From contig NZ_BMFU01000015.1 of assembly GCF_014639235.1 (NCBI RefSeq), positions 1 to 64,000 on the forward strand: a DNA stretch of 64,000 nucleotides, written 5' to 3'. This DNA is from Paenibacillus silvae (GTDB lineage Bacteria; Bacillota; Bacilli; Paenibacillales; Paenibacillaceae). A program made the translations under genes and the position numbers. The notes beneath the pieces were generated by a model that had not been told where the DNA came from, ran no database searches, and worked only from the letters and a program-made list of their open reading frames with translations. Every line of letters starts with the position of its first letter. The first letter of the stretch is position 1. Shown piece after piece: positions 24,378-33,337 of this stretch.

Positions 24378-24785
24378 TTACAGCGAATGGGCATTTCTCA
24401 TCTGAGAAGCCAGCTCGGACATCTTTTTACGATGCAGGAAACTTTCCATCTCTTCCTCCGCCTGAACCATCACCTGCTGAATCAAACATTCGGCATTATG
24501 GTTTTGCGAGCATTCGAACAAGGAGGCCCGGCCTTCGATCGCATGAATAATTTCCAGAAAAGAAGGATCAGGGTTCCTGCGGCTAAGACGATAACCGCCA
24601 TTGGCACCAGATGTGGATTCAATCATACCCGCCTTTACCAGCTTGGTAAGAATTTTGGATAGGTACGTTGGAGAAACCTTCTGAAAATCAGCCAGCTGAT
24701 GCACACTAACCAGCTGCTCAGGCGCTGTGCTGACGAGATACAGCATCGTATGCAGCGCATAATTTGTCGCTTTGGAATATTTCAT
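24378..24785 (-). CDS. Rrf2-family transcriptional regulator
   Basis: A 135-residue winged-helix regulator: MKYSKATNYALHTMLYLV at the start, VSPTYLSKILTKLVKAGMIESTSGANGGYRLSR as recognition helix and wing. Two cysteines (FECSQNHNAEC) sit in the dimer-helix loop where IscR/NsrR bind an Fe-S cluster with three; with only two, it may be a thiol or cluster-less sensor like YwnA-type members. ATG 24785 follows GAGGT by eight bases; an upstream in-frame ATG at 24851 has no ribosome site. No obvious target is adjacent. Confidence 0.88.
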   Translation of the reverse strand: MKYSKATNYALHTMLYLVSTAPEQLVSVHQLADFQKVSPTYLSKILTKLVKAGMIESTSGANGGYRLSRRNPDPSFLEIIHAIEGRASLFECSQNHNAECLIQQVMVQAEEEMESFLHRKKMSELASQMRNAHSL

Positions 24786-24991
24786 GAGAGTACACCTCAT
24801 TATATACGGATTTAATTTATCCATAATAGACCTGATTGGACGCCCTGTCAAACAAACCCACCAAGCAGTGCGCAGGGCAATAACTCGCTACGGCTGGATT
24901 ACGAATTGAACCATTGCCACTGCTGTATGTGACTTGTTAGGAATTAAGCGTGGAAACCGTTTCATTTGTTAGATTGATTCATATGAACCGG

Positions 24992-25831
24992 CTAGTGGTG
25001 ATACAGTCCCCGATAATCGGTTGGCGTCATGCCCTCATGTGCCATAAACTGGCGGTTAAAATAGCTGGCATTCGGGTACCCCGCTTCCTCCGCAATCTGC
25101 CCGATGTTGTCCGAAGGACGTTCAAGCAGCCACTGCTTCGCCATCTGCAGCCGGGAGCGCGTGATGAACTCCAGTGGAGTCATCTCCACAGCATTTTTAA
25201 ATATTTTGCAAAAATAATACGTACTCACCCCTGCTCGATCTGCCCAGTCCTGTAACAAAAAAGGCTCACACGCTTCCTGCTGCATCTGCGGCAATAACGC
25301 CAGCACCCGGCTTTCCGTTTTGCTTGTTGCCCGTGTATTTTTGAGCGGAACGGCATGCTGCACAAATTCTGCAAGTAAAGCATACGTCAGTGTCGACAGC
25401 TGCGCTGGACGAAGCATCCTGTTCTGCTCGGCCTCGTCAAGCAGCGCCAGATGTGCCTCCTCCCAGGACGCACGCTGCCTTAGCGTCCATAACAGATTGC
25501 GATGCAGCCCGCGCTCCAGCATATAATCATGCAGACGTTCTCCGTAAAAATGCACCCACCGCACGTCCCAAGGCTCGTCTTTACTACTATAATAATGCTG
25601 CCGCTGATGCGGAAAATAGAGTACCGCCTGACCCGCCCTAAGCTCATGCACGACACCGTCTGCTTCCACATATCCTTTGCCGGCTGCAACATAATGAATA
25701 TTGAAATTGTTCAGCACACCTGCCTCTCGCAATACGGAATGCTGTTCATGATCGGTATAATGTCCGACAGACTCCGGGTAACAGAAGTAGGGAATATCCT
25801 GCAGGGTCAGCAGCACCGTCTGTCTCATCAT
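24992..25831 (-). CDS. AraC-family regulator next to sugar-type dehydrogenase genes
   Basis: A 279-residue regulator: N-terminal cupin-like sensor (about 1-165, HYVAAGKGYVEADGVVHELRAGQAVLYFPHQ) and C-terminal double helix-turn-helix (about 178-279, WADRAGVSTYYFCKIFKNAVEMTPLEFI and IGQIAEEAGYPNASYFNRQF). It belongs to the carbohydrate-sensing AraC group. It is divergent from the Gfo/Idh/MocA gene at 25949 across 117 bp and very likely activates it together with the aldo/keto reductase. Confidence 0.9.
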   Translation of the reverse strand: MMRQTVLLTLQDIPYFCYPESVGHYTDHEQHSVLREAGVLNNFNIHYVAAGKGYVEADGVVHELRAGQAVLYFPHQRQHYYSSKDEPWDVRWVHFYGERLHDYMLERGLHRNLLWTLRQRASWEEAHLALLDEAEQNRMLRPAQLSTLTYALLAEFVQHAVPLKNTRATSKTESRVLALLPQMQQEACEPFLLQDWADRAGVSTYYFCKIFKNAVEMTPLEFITRSRLQMAKQWLLERPSDNIGQIAEEAGYPNASYFNRQFMAHEGMTPTDYRGLYHH

Positions 25832-25948
25832 AGTGCTTCACTCCATTAAACAATATTGTGTTAACTAACTTCAATATATTATCATTTTAATTCATTCATC
25901 TATTCATTATAATCACAATATACATTCAATTACAGGAGGAAACAAGTT

Positions 25949-26953
25949 ATGAATTCTGTTCAAAAGTTACGCTGGGGTATTCTTGGCAGCGCCAACATTG
26001 CGATAGGTTCTGTCATTCCTGGCTTACAGCAATCGGAGTTGAACGAGGTTACCGCCATCGCCAGCCGGGACCTTGATAAAGCACAGCAAACCGCTGATAA
26101 ACTTGGTATTGAAAAGGCTTACGGGAGTTATGAGGCTATTTTGGAGGATGGCTCCATTGATGCCGTTTACATTCCGCTGCCGAATCATCTGCACCGGGAA
26201 TGGACGATCCGCGCAGCACAGGCTGGCAAACATATTTTATGTGAAAAACCACTGGCTCTGACCGAAAAGGAAGCGCTCGAAATGGTTGAAGCTTGTGCAG
26301 ATGCAGGCGTGCATCTGGCTGAAGCGTTTATGTACCGCCATCACCCGCGTTATGACCAGATTCGTGAAATCATTGCCAGCGGCGAGATCGGTGAGATCCG
26401 CGGTATTCACAGTACGTTTTCCTTTAACAATTCCGGTTCATCCGGCAACGTGCGTTTCCGTAAAGAATGGGGCGGCGGCGCGCTGTATGATATCGGTTGT
26501 TACTCCATCAGTGCGGCCCGGCTTCTGTTAGTGCAGGAACCCAAGGCAGTTACGGTCATTGGCATGTTCTCGCCGGAGCATGATCAGGTCGATATGATGG
26601 CGTCCGGTCTGCTTGAATTCGATAATCATGTCGGCGTTACCTTTGACAGCAGCATGTGGGCGGCCTTCCGCAATACGCTGGAGGTGCTTGGCTCCGACGG
26701 AATTATTGAAGTGCCTTCTGCTTATATCGCTCGTCAGGACAGCAGCTCCAACTTCTTTGTTACCTCAGGTGGAGAGCGGCGCGAGGTCGAAGTGCAGCAG
26801 GTCAACCACTACGCTTTACAGGGGGACGATATGGCACGTGCTGTGCTGCAAGGGAAAGAGCTTCGTTTCGCCCCTTCGGATGCGGCAGCCAATATGAAAG
26901 TGCTCGAAGCTTGTCTTCGCTCAGCGGAGGAACGTACAAGAATCACGCTGTGA
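25949..26953 (+). CDS. Gfo/Idh/MocA-family NAD(P)-dependent oxidoreductase
   Basis: A 334-residue dehydrogenase. The N-terminal Rossmann fold begins WGILGSANIAIGSVIPGL, the family motif CEKPLALT (about 95-102) supplies the catalytic Lys, and AEAFMYRHHPRYDQIREII precedes the C-terminal substrate domain with GGGALYDIGCYSISAARLL (Asp and His/Tyr region). It resembles D-xylose/1,5-anhydro-sugar dehydrogenases. AGGAGG lies nine bases before the ATG, and a TATAAT at 25908-25913 without clear -35 fits an activator-dependent promoter. The gene is followed by an aldo/keto reductase; both are probably controlled by the divergent AraC protein. Sugar substrate unknown. Confidence 0.9.
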   Translation: MNSVQKLRWGILGSANIAIGSVIPGLQQSELNEVTAIASRDLDKAQQTADKLGIEKAYGSYEAILEDGSIDAVYIPLPNHLHREWTIRAAQAGKHILCEKPLALTEKEALEMVEACADAGVHLAEAFMYRHHPRYDQIREIIASGEIGEIRGIHSTFSFNNSGSSGNVRFRKEWGGGALYDIGCYSISAARLLLVQEPKAVTVIGMFSPEHDQVDMMASGLLEFDNHVGVTFDSSMWAAFRNTLEVLGSDGIIEVPSAYIARQDSSSNFFVTSGGERREVEVQQVNHYALQGDDMARAVLQGKELRFAPSDAAANMKVLEACLRSAEERTRITL

Positions 26954-27022
26954 GCCAGCAGCCTAAGGATGAATTAGCCCTATAAGACTAATTGTCTTTG
27001 ATCAGAGAGGATGGATGAATCA

Positions 27023-27973
27023 ATGGAATATATTGAAATCGCTGGTGCAGGCAAACCTGTCTCCCGATTAATCAAAGGAACAGACTATTTCGTGCATGAC
27101 GCCTATGAGAAAGCCGCGACAAACCTGGATGCATTCCTGGCGATCGGTGGCAACACGGTGGATACAGCACATATCTATTGCGGTGGACAGAGCGAAGAGG
27201 TTCTTGGACGTTATATGAAGGAACGCGGCAATCGCGACCAGATGGTCATTCTGACTAAAGGAGCCCATCACAATCAGCACGGCCCTCGTGTGAACGCGGA
27301 TGCCATTCGCAGTGATCTGACGGATAGTCTGGAGCGGCTGCAAACGGATCATGTCGAGCTGTATGCGCTCCATCGGGACGATCCCAACATTCCTGTCGCT
27401 GTAATCCTGGAAGCACTGAACGAACATATCGAATCTGGCAAAATCGGCGCCATCGGCGCCTCCAACTGGACCTGGCAGCGGCTGGAGGAAGCTAACGCTT
27501 ATGCCGCATCCCATGGTCTCAAAGGCTTTACGTTCAGCAGCCCGAACCTCAGTCTCGCCAAGGCTAACGAGCCATTCTGGGCAGGCTGTGTATCCGCAGA
27601 TGCCGAGACGCTCGCATGGCATGAGCAGACACAATTGCCGCTCCTGTCCTGGTCTTCTCAAGCTCGCGGCTTCTTCACTGGCCGATTTACGCCTGAAGTA
27701 AGAGATAATGCTGACCTGGTACGTGTATTCTACAGCGATGGCAACTGGGAACGGCTGCGCCGTGCCGGGGAATTGGCTGAATCGAAGAACACAACAGCGA
27801 TTCAGATTGCTCTGGCTTACGTATTGAATCAGTCCTTCCCGACCTGCGCATTGATCGGCGCACAGAATCAGGCAGAGCTGCTCTCCTGCGACGAAGGCTC
27901 ACGCATTACGCTCACCTTAGAAGAGATTGCCTGGATTGATCTGGCGAGTGAGGTTAAACCGGCAGGCCTGTAA
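27023..27973 (+). CDS. Aldo/keto reductase
   Basis: A 316-residue TIM-barrel reductase. NTVDTAHIYCGGQSEEVLGRYM contains the catalytic Asp and Tyr of the tetrad, VILTKGAHH the Lys, and VELYALHRDDPN the His. The late SWSSQARGFFTG and NTTAIQIALAYVLNQSFPTCALIGAQN segments bind NADP. Start: the ATG at 27023 with GAGAGG upstream is preferred to the ATG at 27011, which abuts the ribosome site. It is the second gene of the AraC-controlled pair, 69 bases after the Gfo/Idh/MocA gene, and is followed by a perfect terminator palindrome. Confidence 0.9.
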   Translation: MEYIEIAGAGKPVSRLIKGTDYFVHDAYEKAATNLDAFLAIGGNTVDTAHIYCGGQSEEVLGRYMKERGNRDQMVILTKGAHHNQHGPRVNADAIRSDLTDSLERLQTDHVELYALHRDDPNIPVAVILEALNEHIESGKIGAIGASNWTWQRLEEANAYAASHGLKGFTFSSPNLSLAKANEPFWAGCVSADAETLAWHEQTQLPLLSWSSQARGFFTGRFTPEVRDNADLVRVFYSDGNWERLRRAGELAESKNTTAIQIALAYVLNQSFPTCALIGAQNQAELLSCDEGSRITLTLEEIAWIDLASEVKPAGL

Positions 27974-28047
27974 GTTACCGCCTGAAGTTTTAAACTCGCT
28001 AAACGTAAAAACACAAGACGTTAAATAAGCTGATGCGACCAAACAAT

Positions 28048-28085
28048 AAGGGATCAAGGCAAAGAATTCTTTGCCTTGATCCCTT
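28048..28085. terminator. 38-bp perfect palindrome, terminator
   Basis: The whole interval is a perfect dyad centred between 28066 and 28067 (GGGATCAAGGCAAAG and its complement), with AATAA/TTTATT at the feet. It follows the aldo/keto reductase stop by 75 bases and can act in both directions. Confidence 0.85.
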
Positions 28086-28121
28086 TATTTGAATAGATCG
28101 ATAATGTGCTGTCTGTGGAGT

Positions 28122-28190
28122 AACGCACACGCACACGCACACGCACACGCACACGCACACGCACACGCACACGCACACGCACACGCACAC
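28122..28190. repeat. Hexanucleotide microsatellite (ACGCAC)n
   Basis: About 11.5 uninterrupted copies of ACGCAC, 69 bases, in the noncoding region downstream of the aldo/keto reductase terminator. Frames across it encode only His-Ala or Cys-Val dipeptide runs and have no ribosome site. Confidence 0.95.
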
Positions 28191-28283
28191 GTCGCAAAGT
28201 ATACTTTTTTATCGCTCCACCGTAAATTCTCATTTGTACCTATCTGGAACCATCGGCTGCAGTCAACAAGCTGAGCTGGAACG

Positions 28284-28479
28284 CTAACGATTCCAGATGA
28301 CACTATTTACCTCATTTTGGCCCACCCTCACATGTAACGATTCGTAGAAGCGCTATTTCCACATTTCACACTCAAATCTGCTCGTTTTGAGCTGTTTCTG
28401 AGGAAATAGCGTCGCTGGAGATCGTTACATTTCTCAGACTGCCAAAATCATGCAAATAAGCTCATCTGAGATCGTTAGC
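28284..28479. repeat. Palindromic repeat array, copy B (two forward, two reverse units)
   Basis: Forward units start at 28284 (CTAACGATTCCAGATG) and 28334 (GTAACGATTCGTAGAAG followed by CGCTATTTC); reversed units lie at about 28403-28428 and 28453-28479. The 26-bp unit is the same as in copy A at 22229-22372. Forward and reverse units can pair as nested long hairpins. Confidence 0.75.
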
Positions 28480-28535
28480 CCGACCTGACGTTTCGCTCAC
28501 CTTTGCTTATTTGCTTCTCCTTCGATCACTCACAT

Positions 28536-28577
28536 AAAAAAAGACATCCACCAGCATACTGCACACTGGAGAATGTC
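28536..28577 (-). terminator. Terminator of the Gfo/Idh-isomerase operon
   Basis: On the minus strand GGACAT-CCAG (28578-28560 region) pairs with CTGG-ATGTC (28555-28543), followed by seven T residues (28542-28536). It lies about 125 bases after the stop of the dehydrogenase at 28704. Confidence 0.75.
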
Positions 28578-28703
28578 CTTTAGTTGAATTCATATTTTCA
28601 TTCTACACCATAGGCACACAAGGAATCATCGCTTCATTTGCTTACGGTAGCAAATGCCACTACTGATTACGAACCAAAAGCAGATTCAAGCCTATCCGGC
28701 CCA

Positions 28704-29732
28704 CTACAGCTTGATGATTTGACCTGTTTTCTGGGACTCGAACGCAGCCAGGATCACTTGCAGAGATCGCAGGCCCTCTTCACCAGAGATGGTTGGTGGC
28801 GTTTTGGTTACGATGGACTCAACAAATGCATCGATCACACCGCTTGGTACTTGCTTTTCATTTGTCGCCATAGCGCCCACTTTGTACGTCTCAACCGTAC
28901 CATTGGTCAGCTCAACGATCACCTCGTCGCCATCCACAGTACCGATTTTCATCACGCCGTTCTCACACCATAGCACGGTGCTGTTGTCTCCGCCTCTGTA
29001 TTGTGTCCAGCTGGCTACGAGCGTGCCAATTGCACCGCTCTTCATGCGAAGCAGACATGTAGCGTTGTCATCTACATCCGTGCCTTCTTTGTGCAGCGTG
29101 CTGATGAAACCAGCCACTTCGGATACTTCGTCGTTCAGCAAATAACGGATAAAGTCAGATTTGTGCACGCCCAGGTCGCCCATTGCGCCCATGATCGCTT
29201 CTTCTTTGCGGAAAAACCAGCTGCCTGCTCCATCCAGGCTCCAGCCTTCCGGGCCCGGGTGACCAAAGGATGTGCGGAAATTCAGCACTTTGCCCAGACG
29301 GCCGGAATCGAGAATTTCTTTTGCTTTCACGTGCGGCGGCATCAAACGTTGGTTGTGGCCTACCATCAGATATACGCCATTTTTCTTAGCGGCCTCAATC
29401 ATTTGCTCGCCTTCTTCAGTAGAAACCGCCATCGGTTTCTCAACCAGCACATGCTTGCCCGCATTGGCAGCAGCAATCGCCATAGGTGCATGCAGATAGT
29501 TCGGTGTACATACGCTCACTGCATCTACTGTTGTTTCATTGGCAAGCAATTCCTCATAGCTGGAATACGCTTTACCGCCGTACAATTCAGCCATTTCCTG
29601 CGCACGCTCCACAACCGGATCAGCAAATGCAACAAGTTCTACGTTCTCATTGGCAGCGTACTCTGGAATATGTCTGCGCTGGGCAATCGCTCCGCAGCCG
29701 AATACAGCAACTTTAATTTTACTCATGTACAA
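28704..29732 (-). CDS. Gfo/Idh/MocA-family oxidoreductase
   Basis: A 342-residue dehydrogenase: Rossmann start VAVFGCGAIAQRRHIPEYA, VEKPMAVS (about 96-103) with the catalytic Lys, then the C-terminal alpha/beta domain with AIMGAMGDLGVHKSDFIRYLL carrying the Asp/His pair. It resembles inositol or keto-sugar dehydrogenases of the family. It is cotranscribed with, and 91 bases downstream of, the TIM-barrel isomerase at 29824-30600, a pairing typical of sugar or cyclitol degradation. The divergent AraC protein at 30826 is the likely regulator. Confidence 0.9.
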   Translation of the reverse strand: MYMSKIKVAVFGCGAIAQRRHIPEYAANENVELVAFADPVVERAQEMAELYGGKAYSSYEELLANETTVDAVSVCTPNYLHAPMAIAAANAGKHVLVEKPMAVSTEEGEQMIEAAKKNGVYLMVGHNQRLMPPHVKAKEILDSGRLGKVLNFRTSFGHPGPEGWSLDGAGSWFFRKEEAIMGAMGDLGVHKSDFIRYLLNDEVSEVAGFISTLHKEGTDVDDNATCLLRMKSGAIGTLVASWTQYRGGDNSTVLWCENGVMKIGTVDGDEVIVELTNGTVETYKVGAMATNEKQVPSGVIDAFVESIVTKTPPTISGEEGLRSLQVILAAFESQKTGQIIKL

Positions 29733-29823
29733 AATTCTCCTTTGACAATTAGATTCATGTTTGACACGGTCAGATGTTACTTCTTAAACGAATGCAGGTT
29801 AACGCTCTTCAAATTTAGAGCAG

Positions 29824-30600
29824 TTAAAACTGGTTCAAATAGTTTTGCTTCAGCCAGTTGTGGCTGTTCTCTACGCTCTCGAGCGGCGGATTCTGGCATA
29901 CGTCCTGTTCCACAATAAGCCACTCTACACCTGCATTTGTTGCGCTTTCAATTACAGCCGGCAGATCTACTTCGCCTTGTCCAAGCTCCAGTGTTTTCAT
30001 CTGACCCTGCTCGTCTTTGCTGAAATCTTTCAAGTGAAGCAACGGCAAACGGCCCGCATATTTATTAATATACTCGATCGGATTTTGTCCGGCAAACTGC
30101 ACCCAGCATACGTCCATTTCCACCTGCACCGCTTCCGGTGTCGTTTGAGCGAACATGGCATCAAAGGCATTCGCATCTCCAACCTGACCATGGAATTCAA
30201 AGTCATGATTGTGGTAACCAAAGATCAGGCCTTGCTTCGCCGCTTCGGCTCCATACTGCTGTAATTCTTCAAACAGCTTGGTCCAGCCTTCCGCATTGTC
30301 CGGGCGATCCTCCGGCATCAGATAAGGGCAGATCATATATTGTGCACCGATCGTTTTCAGGTAATCGATTTGTTTTTGCAAATCCTCGCGCATGGCATGC
30401 AGTGATACGTGACTGCTGAATCCTTTCAGACCGAGCTCGTCTAGTAGCGCTTTCATTTCCTCTGCTGGGATGTCGCCATATCCGGCAAACTCGACCCCTT
30501 CATAACCAAGGGCGGCTACTTTGCGCAGTGTACCACGAAAGTCTGCTGCAGTTTCATCACGAAGTGTAAAAAGTTGCAAACCAATGTTAAGTTTTTTCAT
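29824..30600 (-). CDS. Sugar phosphate isomerase/epimerase (xylose-isomerase-like TIM barrel)
   Basis: A 258-residue protein of the AP-endonuclease-2/IolE-like TIM barrel: NIGLQLFTLRDET at strand 1, GYEGVEFAGYG at strand 2, FGYHNHDFEFH and VEMDVCWVQFAG with metal-binding Glu/His/Asp residues, and LLHLKDFSKD late. Members isomerise or epimerise sugars and cyclitols using a divalent metal. ATG 30600 is set by GGAG nine bases upstream; the frame is open to 30654 without a ribosome site. First gene of an operon with the Gfo/Idh/MocA dehydrogenase, divergent from an AraC regulator. Confidence 0.9.
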   Translation of the reverse strand: MKKLNIGLQLFTLRDETAADFRGTLRKVAALGYEGVEFAGYGDIPAEEMKALLDELGLKGFSSHVSLHAMREDLQKQIDYLKTIGAQYMICPYLMPEDRPDNAEGWTKLFEELQQYGAEAAKQGLIFGYHNHDFEFHGQVGDANAFDAMFAQTTPEAVQVEMDVCWVQFAGQNPIEYINKYAGRLPLLHLKDFSKDEQGQMKTLELGQGEVDLPAVIESATNAGVEWLIVEQDVCQNPPLESVENSHNWLKQNYLNQF

Positions 30601-30825
30601 GACAGATACTCCTCTGCTCTCGAAATTTGCTTGCATTGCTCTATCTGGTATCATCCTAACGCAAAACAGGCTAGAATGAACATATACAATATAGTCAGAA
30701 CATGAACTATCTGCTCAAATTTTATTTCCATCCTGAAGTAGTCCAATCCTTTGGCTATATAACTTCACTCGAGCATCGCCAGACTCACGCATACAGCAGG
30801 ATCGAATCAGGGGGAGGCGTACATC

Positions 30826-31671
30826 TTGAACACATTGCACACATCGGACACATCTACATCCGTACTGATCTGTGACTACTCCTATCATTACAAGGCATTC
30901 AGTCATAATATGAAAGGCGAGCTATCCACTTATCTGTTCCGCTTGCAGACGGAAGGCTCGTGTAAAGTATACGTGCAGGAGCAGGAATTCCGCATGACAA
31001 GCGGTGATTTGCTTTTACTCAAACCGGGAGATGATTACCGCCTTGTGGTGGCCGAGCCTCATAAGGAAGGGCGTTTGTCCAGCGGCGACTACTACCTGTT
31101 CTGTGAAGGCAGCTGGATTGAGAAGTGGTGGAAACGCCAGTCACGTCCTACCGTAAGCCGCATCGGACTGGATGACAAGCTGATCAGCCTGTGGCGCAAC
31201 CTGCTGCTGGAGAAACGGCGCGGGCCGCTGGAGGAAGATGCCGAGCTCAAGGATGCATTGCTGCGCGGACTATGCCTGTACATTGACCGGGCTATTACGG
31301 AAAACATTCAGACCGATCGGGCCGTTTCCTCGGCTCTCAAGCTCAAGCGTTTTATCGAAGAACATGCTACCGTGACGTTCAAGCTGGATGAAGCGGCACG
31401 TTACGCCGGACTCAGCCTTTCTCGCGCCGTTCGTTTATTCAAGGAACATTACAACCAGACCATGATTCAGTATGCCATCGAAATCCGTCTGAATGCTGCC
31501 CTGGAGCGTATGAAATACAGTGAAATGACACTGGAGCACATTGCCGAATCCTGTGGTTTTGCAAGCTATTCCTATTTTCACCGGGTATTCCGTGCACACT
31601 TCGGCGTATCTCCGGCAGAATATCTTAAATCCAGGCAGCACGAACCGACGGATGATCTGGAACATGTGTAA
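30826..31671 (+). CDS. AraC-family regulator of the isomerase/dehydrogenase operon
   Basis: A 281-residue AraC protein: N-terminal cupin (about 20-100, YLFRLQTEGSCKVYVQ and MTSGDLLLLKPGDDYRL) and C-terminal double helix-turn-helix (about 175-272, LDEAARYAGLSLSRAVRLFKEHY and LEHIAESCGFASYSYFHRVF). Start is a TTG following GGGGGAGG at nine bases. It is divergent from the isomerase/dehydrogenase genes across 225 bp and is the probable activator. Ends before the shared terminator at 31695. Confidence 0.9.
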   Translation: MNTLHTSDTSTSVLICDYSYHYKAFSHNMKGELSTYLFRLQTEGSCKVYVQEQEFRMTSGDLLLLKPGDDYRLVVAEPHKEGRLSSGDYYLFCEGSWIEKWWKRQSRPTVSRIGLDDKLISLWRNLLLEKRRGPLEEDAELKDALLRGLCLYIDRAITENIQTDRAVSSALKLKRFIEEHATVTFKLDEAARYAGLSLSRAVRLFKEHYNQTMIQYAIEIRLNAALERMKYSEMTLEHIAESCGFASYSYFHRVFRAHFGVSPAEYLKSRQHEPTDDLEHV

Positions 31672-31694
31672 CATAGCTTCTCATAGCAAAATAA

Positions 31695-31746
31695 AAAACG
31701 CTTTGGGCTTCACACATACAGTTGTGTGTCACTCCCAAAGCGTTTT
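31695..31746. terminator. Bidirectional terminator between AraC and ABC transporter genes
   Basis: AAAACGCTTTGGG (31695-31707) pairs perfectly with CCCAAAGCGTTTT (31734-31746), with an inner ACACA/TGTGT helix. A and T runs flank both sides, serving both convergent genes. Confidence 0.9.
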
Positions 31747-31779
31747 ATATATGAACGATACGAGTTAACCTCGTATGCC

Positions 31780-32535
31780 CTATACCTGATGCTCACCTTT
31801 GTTGCGGAAATAATTGTGCAAAAACTCTTTGGCACGTTCCGATTTCGGGTGGTTAAACACTTCATCGGGTGTACCTTCTTCAACAATTTTACCTTTATCC
31901 AGAAACAACACCTTGGTTGCCACTTCATAAACAAAGCTCATTTCATGCGAAACGAGAAGCATCGTTTGTCCCGAAGCAGCTGTCTTTTTGATCGTCTGCA
32001 GCACTTCACCCACAAGCTCCGGGTCAAGCGCAGAAGTTGGCTCGTCCAGCAGCAGCAGCTTGGGCTTCATCGCAAGTGCACGTGCAATACCCACACGCTG
32101 CTGCTGACCACCAGACAGATGTTTCGGATAATAATGTGCACGTTCGGACAAGCCCACCTGCTCCAGCTGCAATTTAGCCAGTTCAGTCGCTTCTTTATCA
32201 TTCATTTTTTTGACAACCTTCAAGCCTTCTTTTACATTATCCAGAGCCGTTCGGTGCTGGAACAGGTTGAAGTGCTGGAATACCATAGCCGTCTGCTTGC
32301 GCAGTTCGAGCCGCTGCTTGTTCGTAATTGTACTGAAATCAACTTTGAAGCCTTCCAGATCCAGCTGACCCTGATCGGCTGCTTCCAAACAGTTTAAAGC
32401 CCGTAGAAAAGTGGATTTCCCTGCACCCGAAGAGCCAATCAGCGCCACGACATCTCCCTTCTGAATATCGACCGAAAGATCATTCAGAATCAGATTGTTA
32501 TGGAAGGATTTTGACAGATGACTTACCTTGATCAT
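31780..32535 (-). CDS. Amino-acid ABC transporter ATP-binding protein
   Basis: A 251-residue ATPase of the polar amino-acid uptake group: Walker A GSSGAGKST, Q-loop VFQHFNLF, signature LSGGQQQR, Walker B LLLLDEPTSALDPE and switch His SHEMSF. ATG 32535 overlaps the permease stop by one base (TAATG) and has GGAGGG upstream, so the two are coupled. Closest resemblance is to cystine/cysteine uptake ATPases such as TcyC/TcyN, but specificity is not decided by this subunit. Last gene of the operon substrate-binding protein, CapA-like, permease, ATPase. Confidence 0.92.
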   Translation of the reverse strand: MIKVSHLSKSFHNNLILNDLSVDIQKGDVVALIGSSGAGKSTFLRALNCLEAADQGQLDLEGFKVDFSTITNKQRLELRKQTAMVFQHFNLFQHRTALDNVKEGLKVVKKMNDKEATELAKLQLEQVGLSERAHYYPKHLSGGQQQRVGIARALAMKPKLLLLDEPTSALDPELVGEVLQTIKKTAASGQTMLLVSHEMSFVYEVATKVLFLDKGKIVEEGTPDEVFNHPKSERAKEFLHNYFRNKGEHQV

Positions 32536-33290
32536 TAAATGCCCCTCCTTCCCCATGAAAACCAGCCGCGATTCATCGTTTGCTGCACTGGGTCAGGAAT
32601 AGAGAAGCGTTTCTCCAGAAAACGAAGAATCTGTTCAATAATAATGGTCAATACCCAATAGATGAGGGCCAGAGCCAGATATACTTCGAAAAAGCGGAAG
32701 TTGCTGCCCGAAATAATTTTACCTTGTGCCGTCATCTCAATAACCCCTGCAACAAACGCGAGTGATGTGCCTTTTAACAGGCCTATAAGGGCATTGCCAA
32801 GAGGTGGAATCGCTACAACGAGTGCTTGGGGAACAATAACTCTCTTCAGCACTTGAAGATAGGTCATGCCAAGGGATTCCGCTGCTTCAATCTGCCCTTT
32901 GTTCACGGATTGCAGGGCTGCACGAATCGTCTCGGAATTGTAAGCTGCCTCATTGAATGCAAATGTCACCAGTACAAAAAGCATTGCGGGTACCGCATTA
33001 ATGTTGTAATCGGTGCCGTATTGCTGATTGATAAACTTTAATAACAGCGGTATCCCGTTATACGTCAGATAGAGCTGTACGATGATCGGTGTTCCCCGGA
33101 TGAATGAAATAAACAGCGTGACAAGCTGGCTGAGTACTGGTACTTTTTTCATGCGTATCACCGCAAACAGCAAAGCAAAGACCAGACCTACAACCATTGA
33201 AATCGCCGTAATCTGCAGACTCACAGGAAGAACCTCTAACAGACGAGGGATGGCTGAAAATACCGCGTTAATATCGAAAATTTCTCCCAT
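32535..33290 (-). CDS. Amino-acid ABC transporter permease
   Basis: A 251-residue HisM-type permease with about five or six helices; the cytoplasmic EAA loop reads EAAESLGMTYLQVLKRVIVPQA. The N-terminal family motif SLQITAISMVVGLVFAL and the FIRGTPIIVQLYL segment match TcyB/TcyL-like members. A single permease gene implies a homodimer. GGAAGG precedes its ATG. Located between the CapA-like gene and the ATPase. Confidence 0.92.
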   Translation of the reverse strand: MGEIFDINAVFSAIPRLLEVLPVSLQITAISMVVGLVFALLFAVIRMKKVPVLSQLVTLFISFIRGTPIIVQLYLTYNGIPLLLKFINQQYGTDYNINAVPAMLFVLVTFAFNEAAYNSETIRAALQSVNKGQIEAAESLGMTYLQVLKRVIVPQALVVAIPPLGNALIGLLKGTSLAFVAGVIEMTAQGKIISGSNFRFFEVYLALALIYWVLTIIIEQILRFLEKRFSIPDPVQQTMNRGWFSWGRRGI

Positions 33291-33337
33291 GGTTTACATC
33301 CTTCCACCTTCATTTTCAAAAAAAAGCAAGAGCGGAA

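Noticed and set aside
28089..28274. Frames encoding His-Ala or Cys-Val dipeptide runs
   Set aside because: They are translations of the ACGCAC microsatellite with no ribosome site.
28122..28479. CRISPR array
   Set aside because: The short repeat is a continuous hexanucleotide tract without spacers, and the longer units are inverted rather than direct, with no cas genes in the window.
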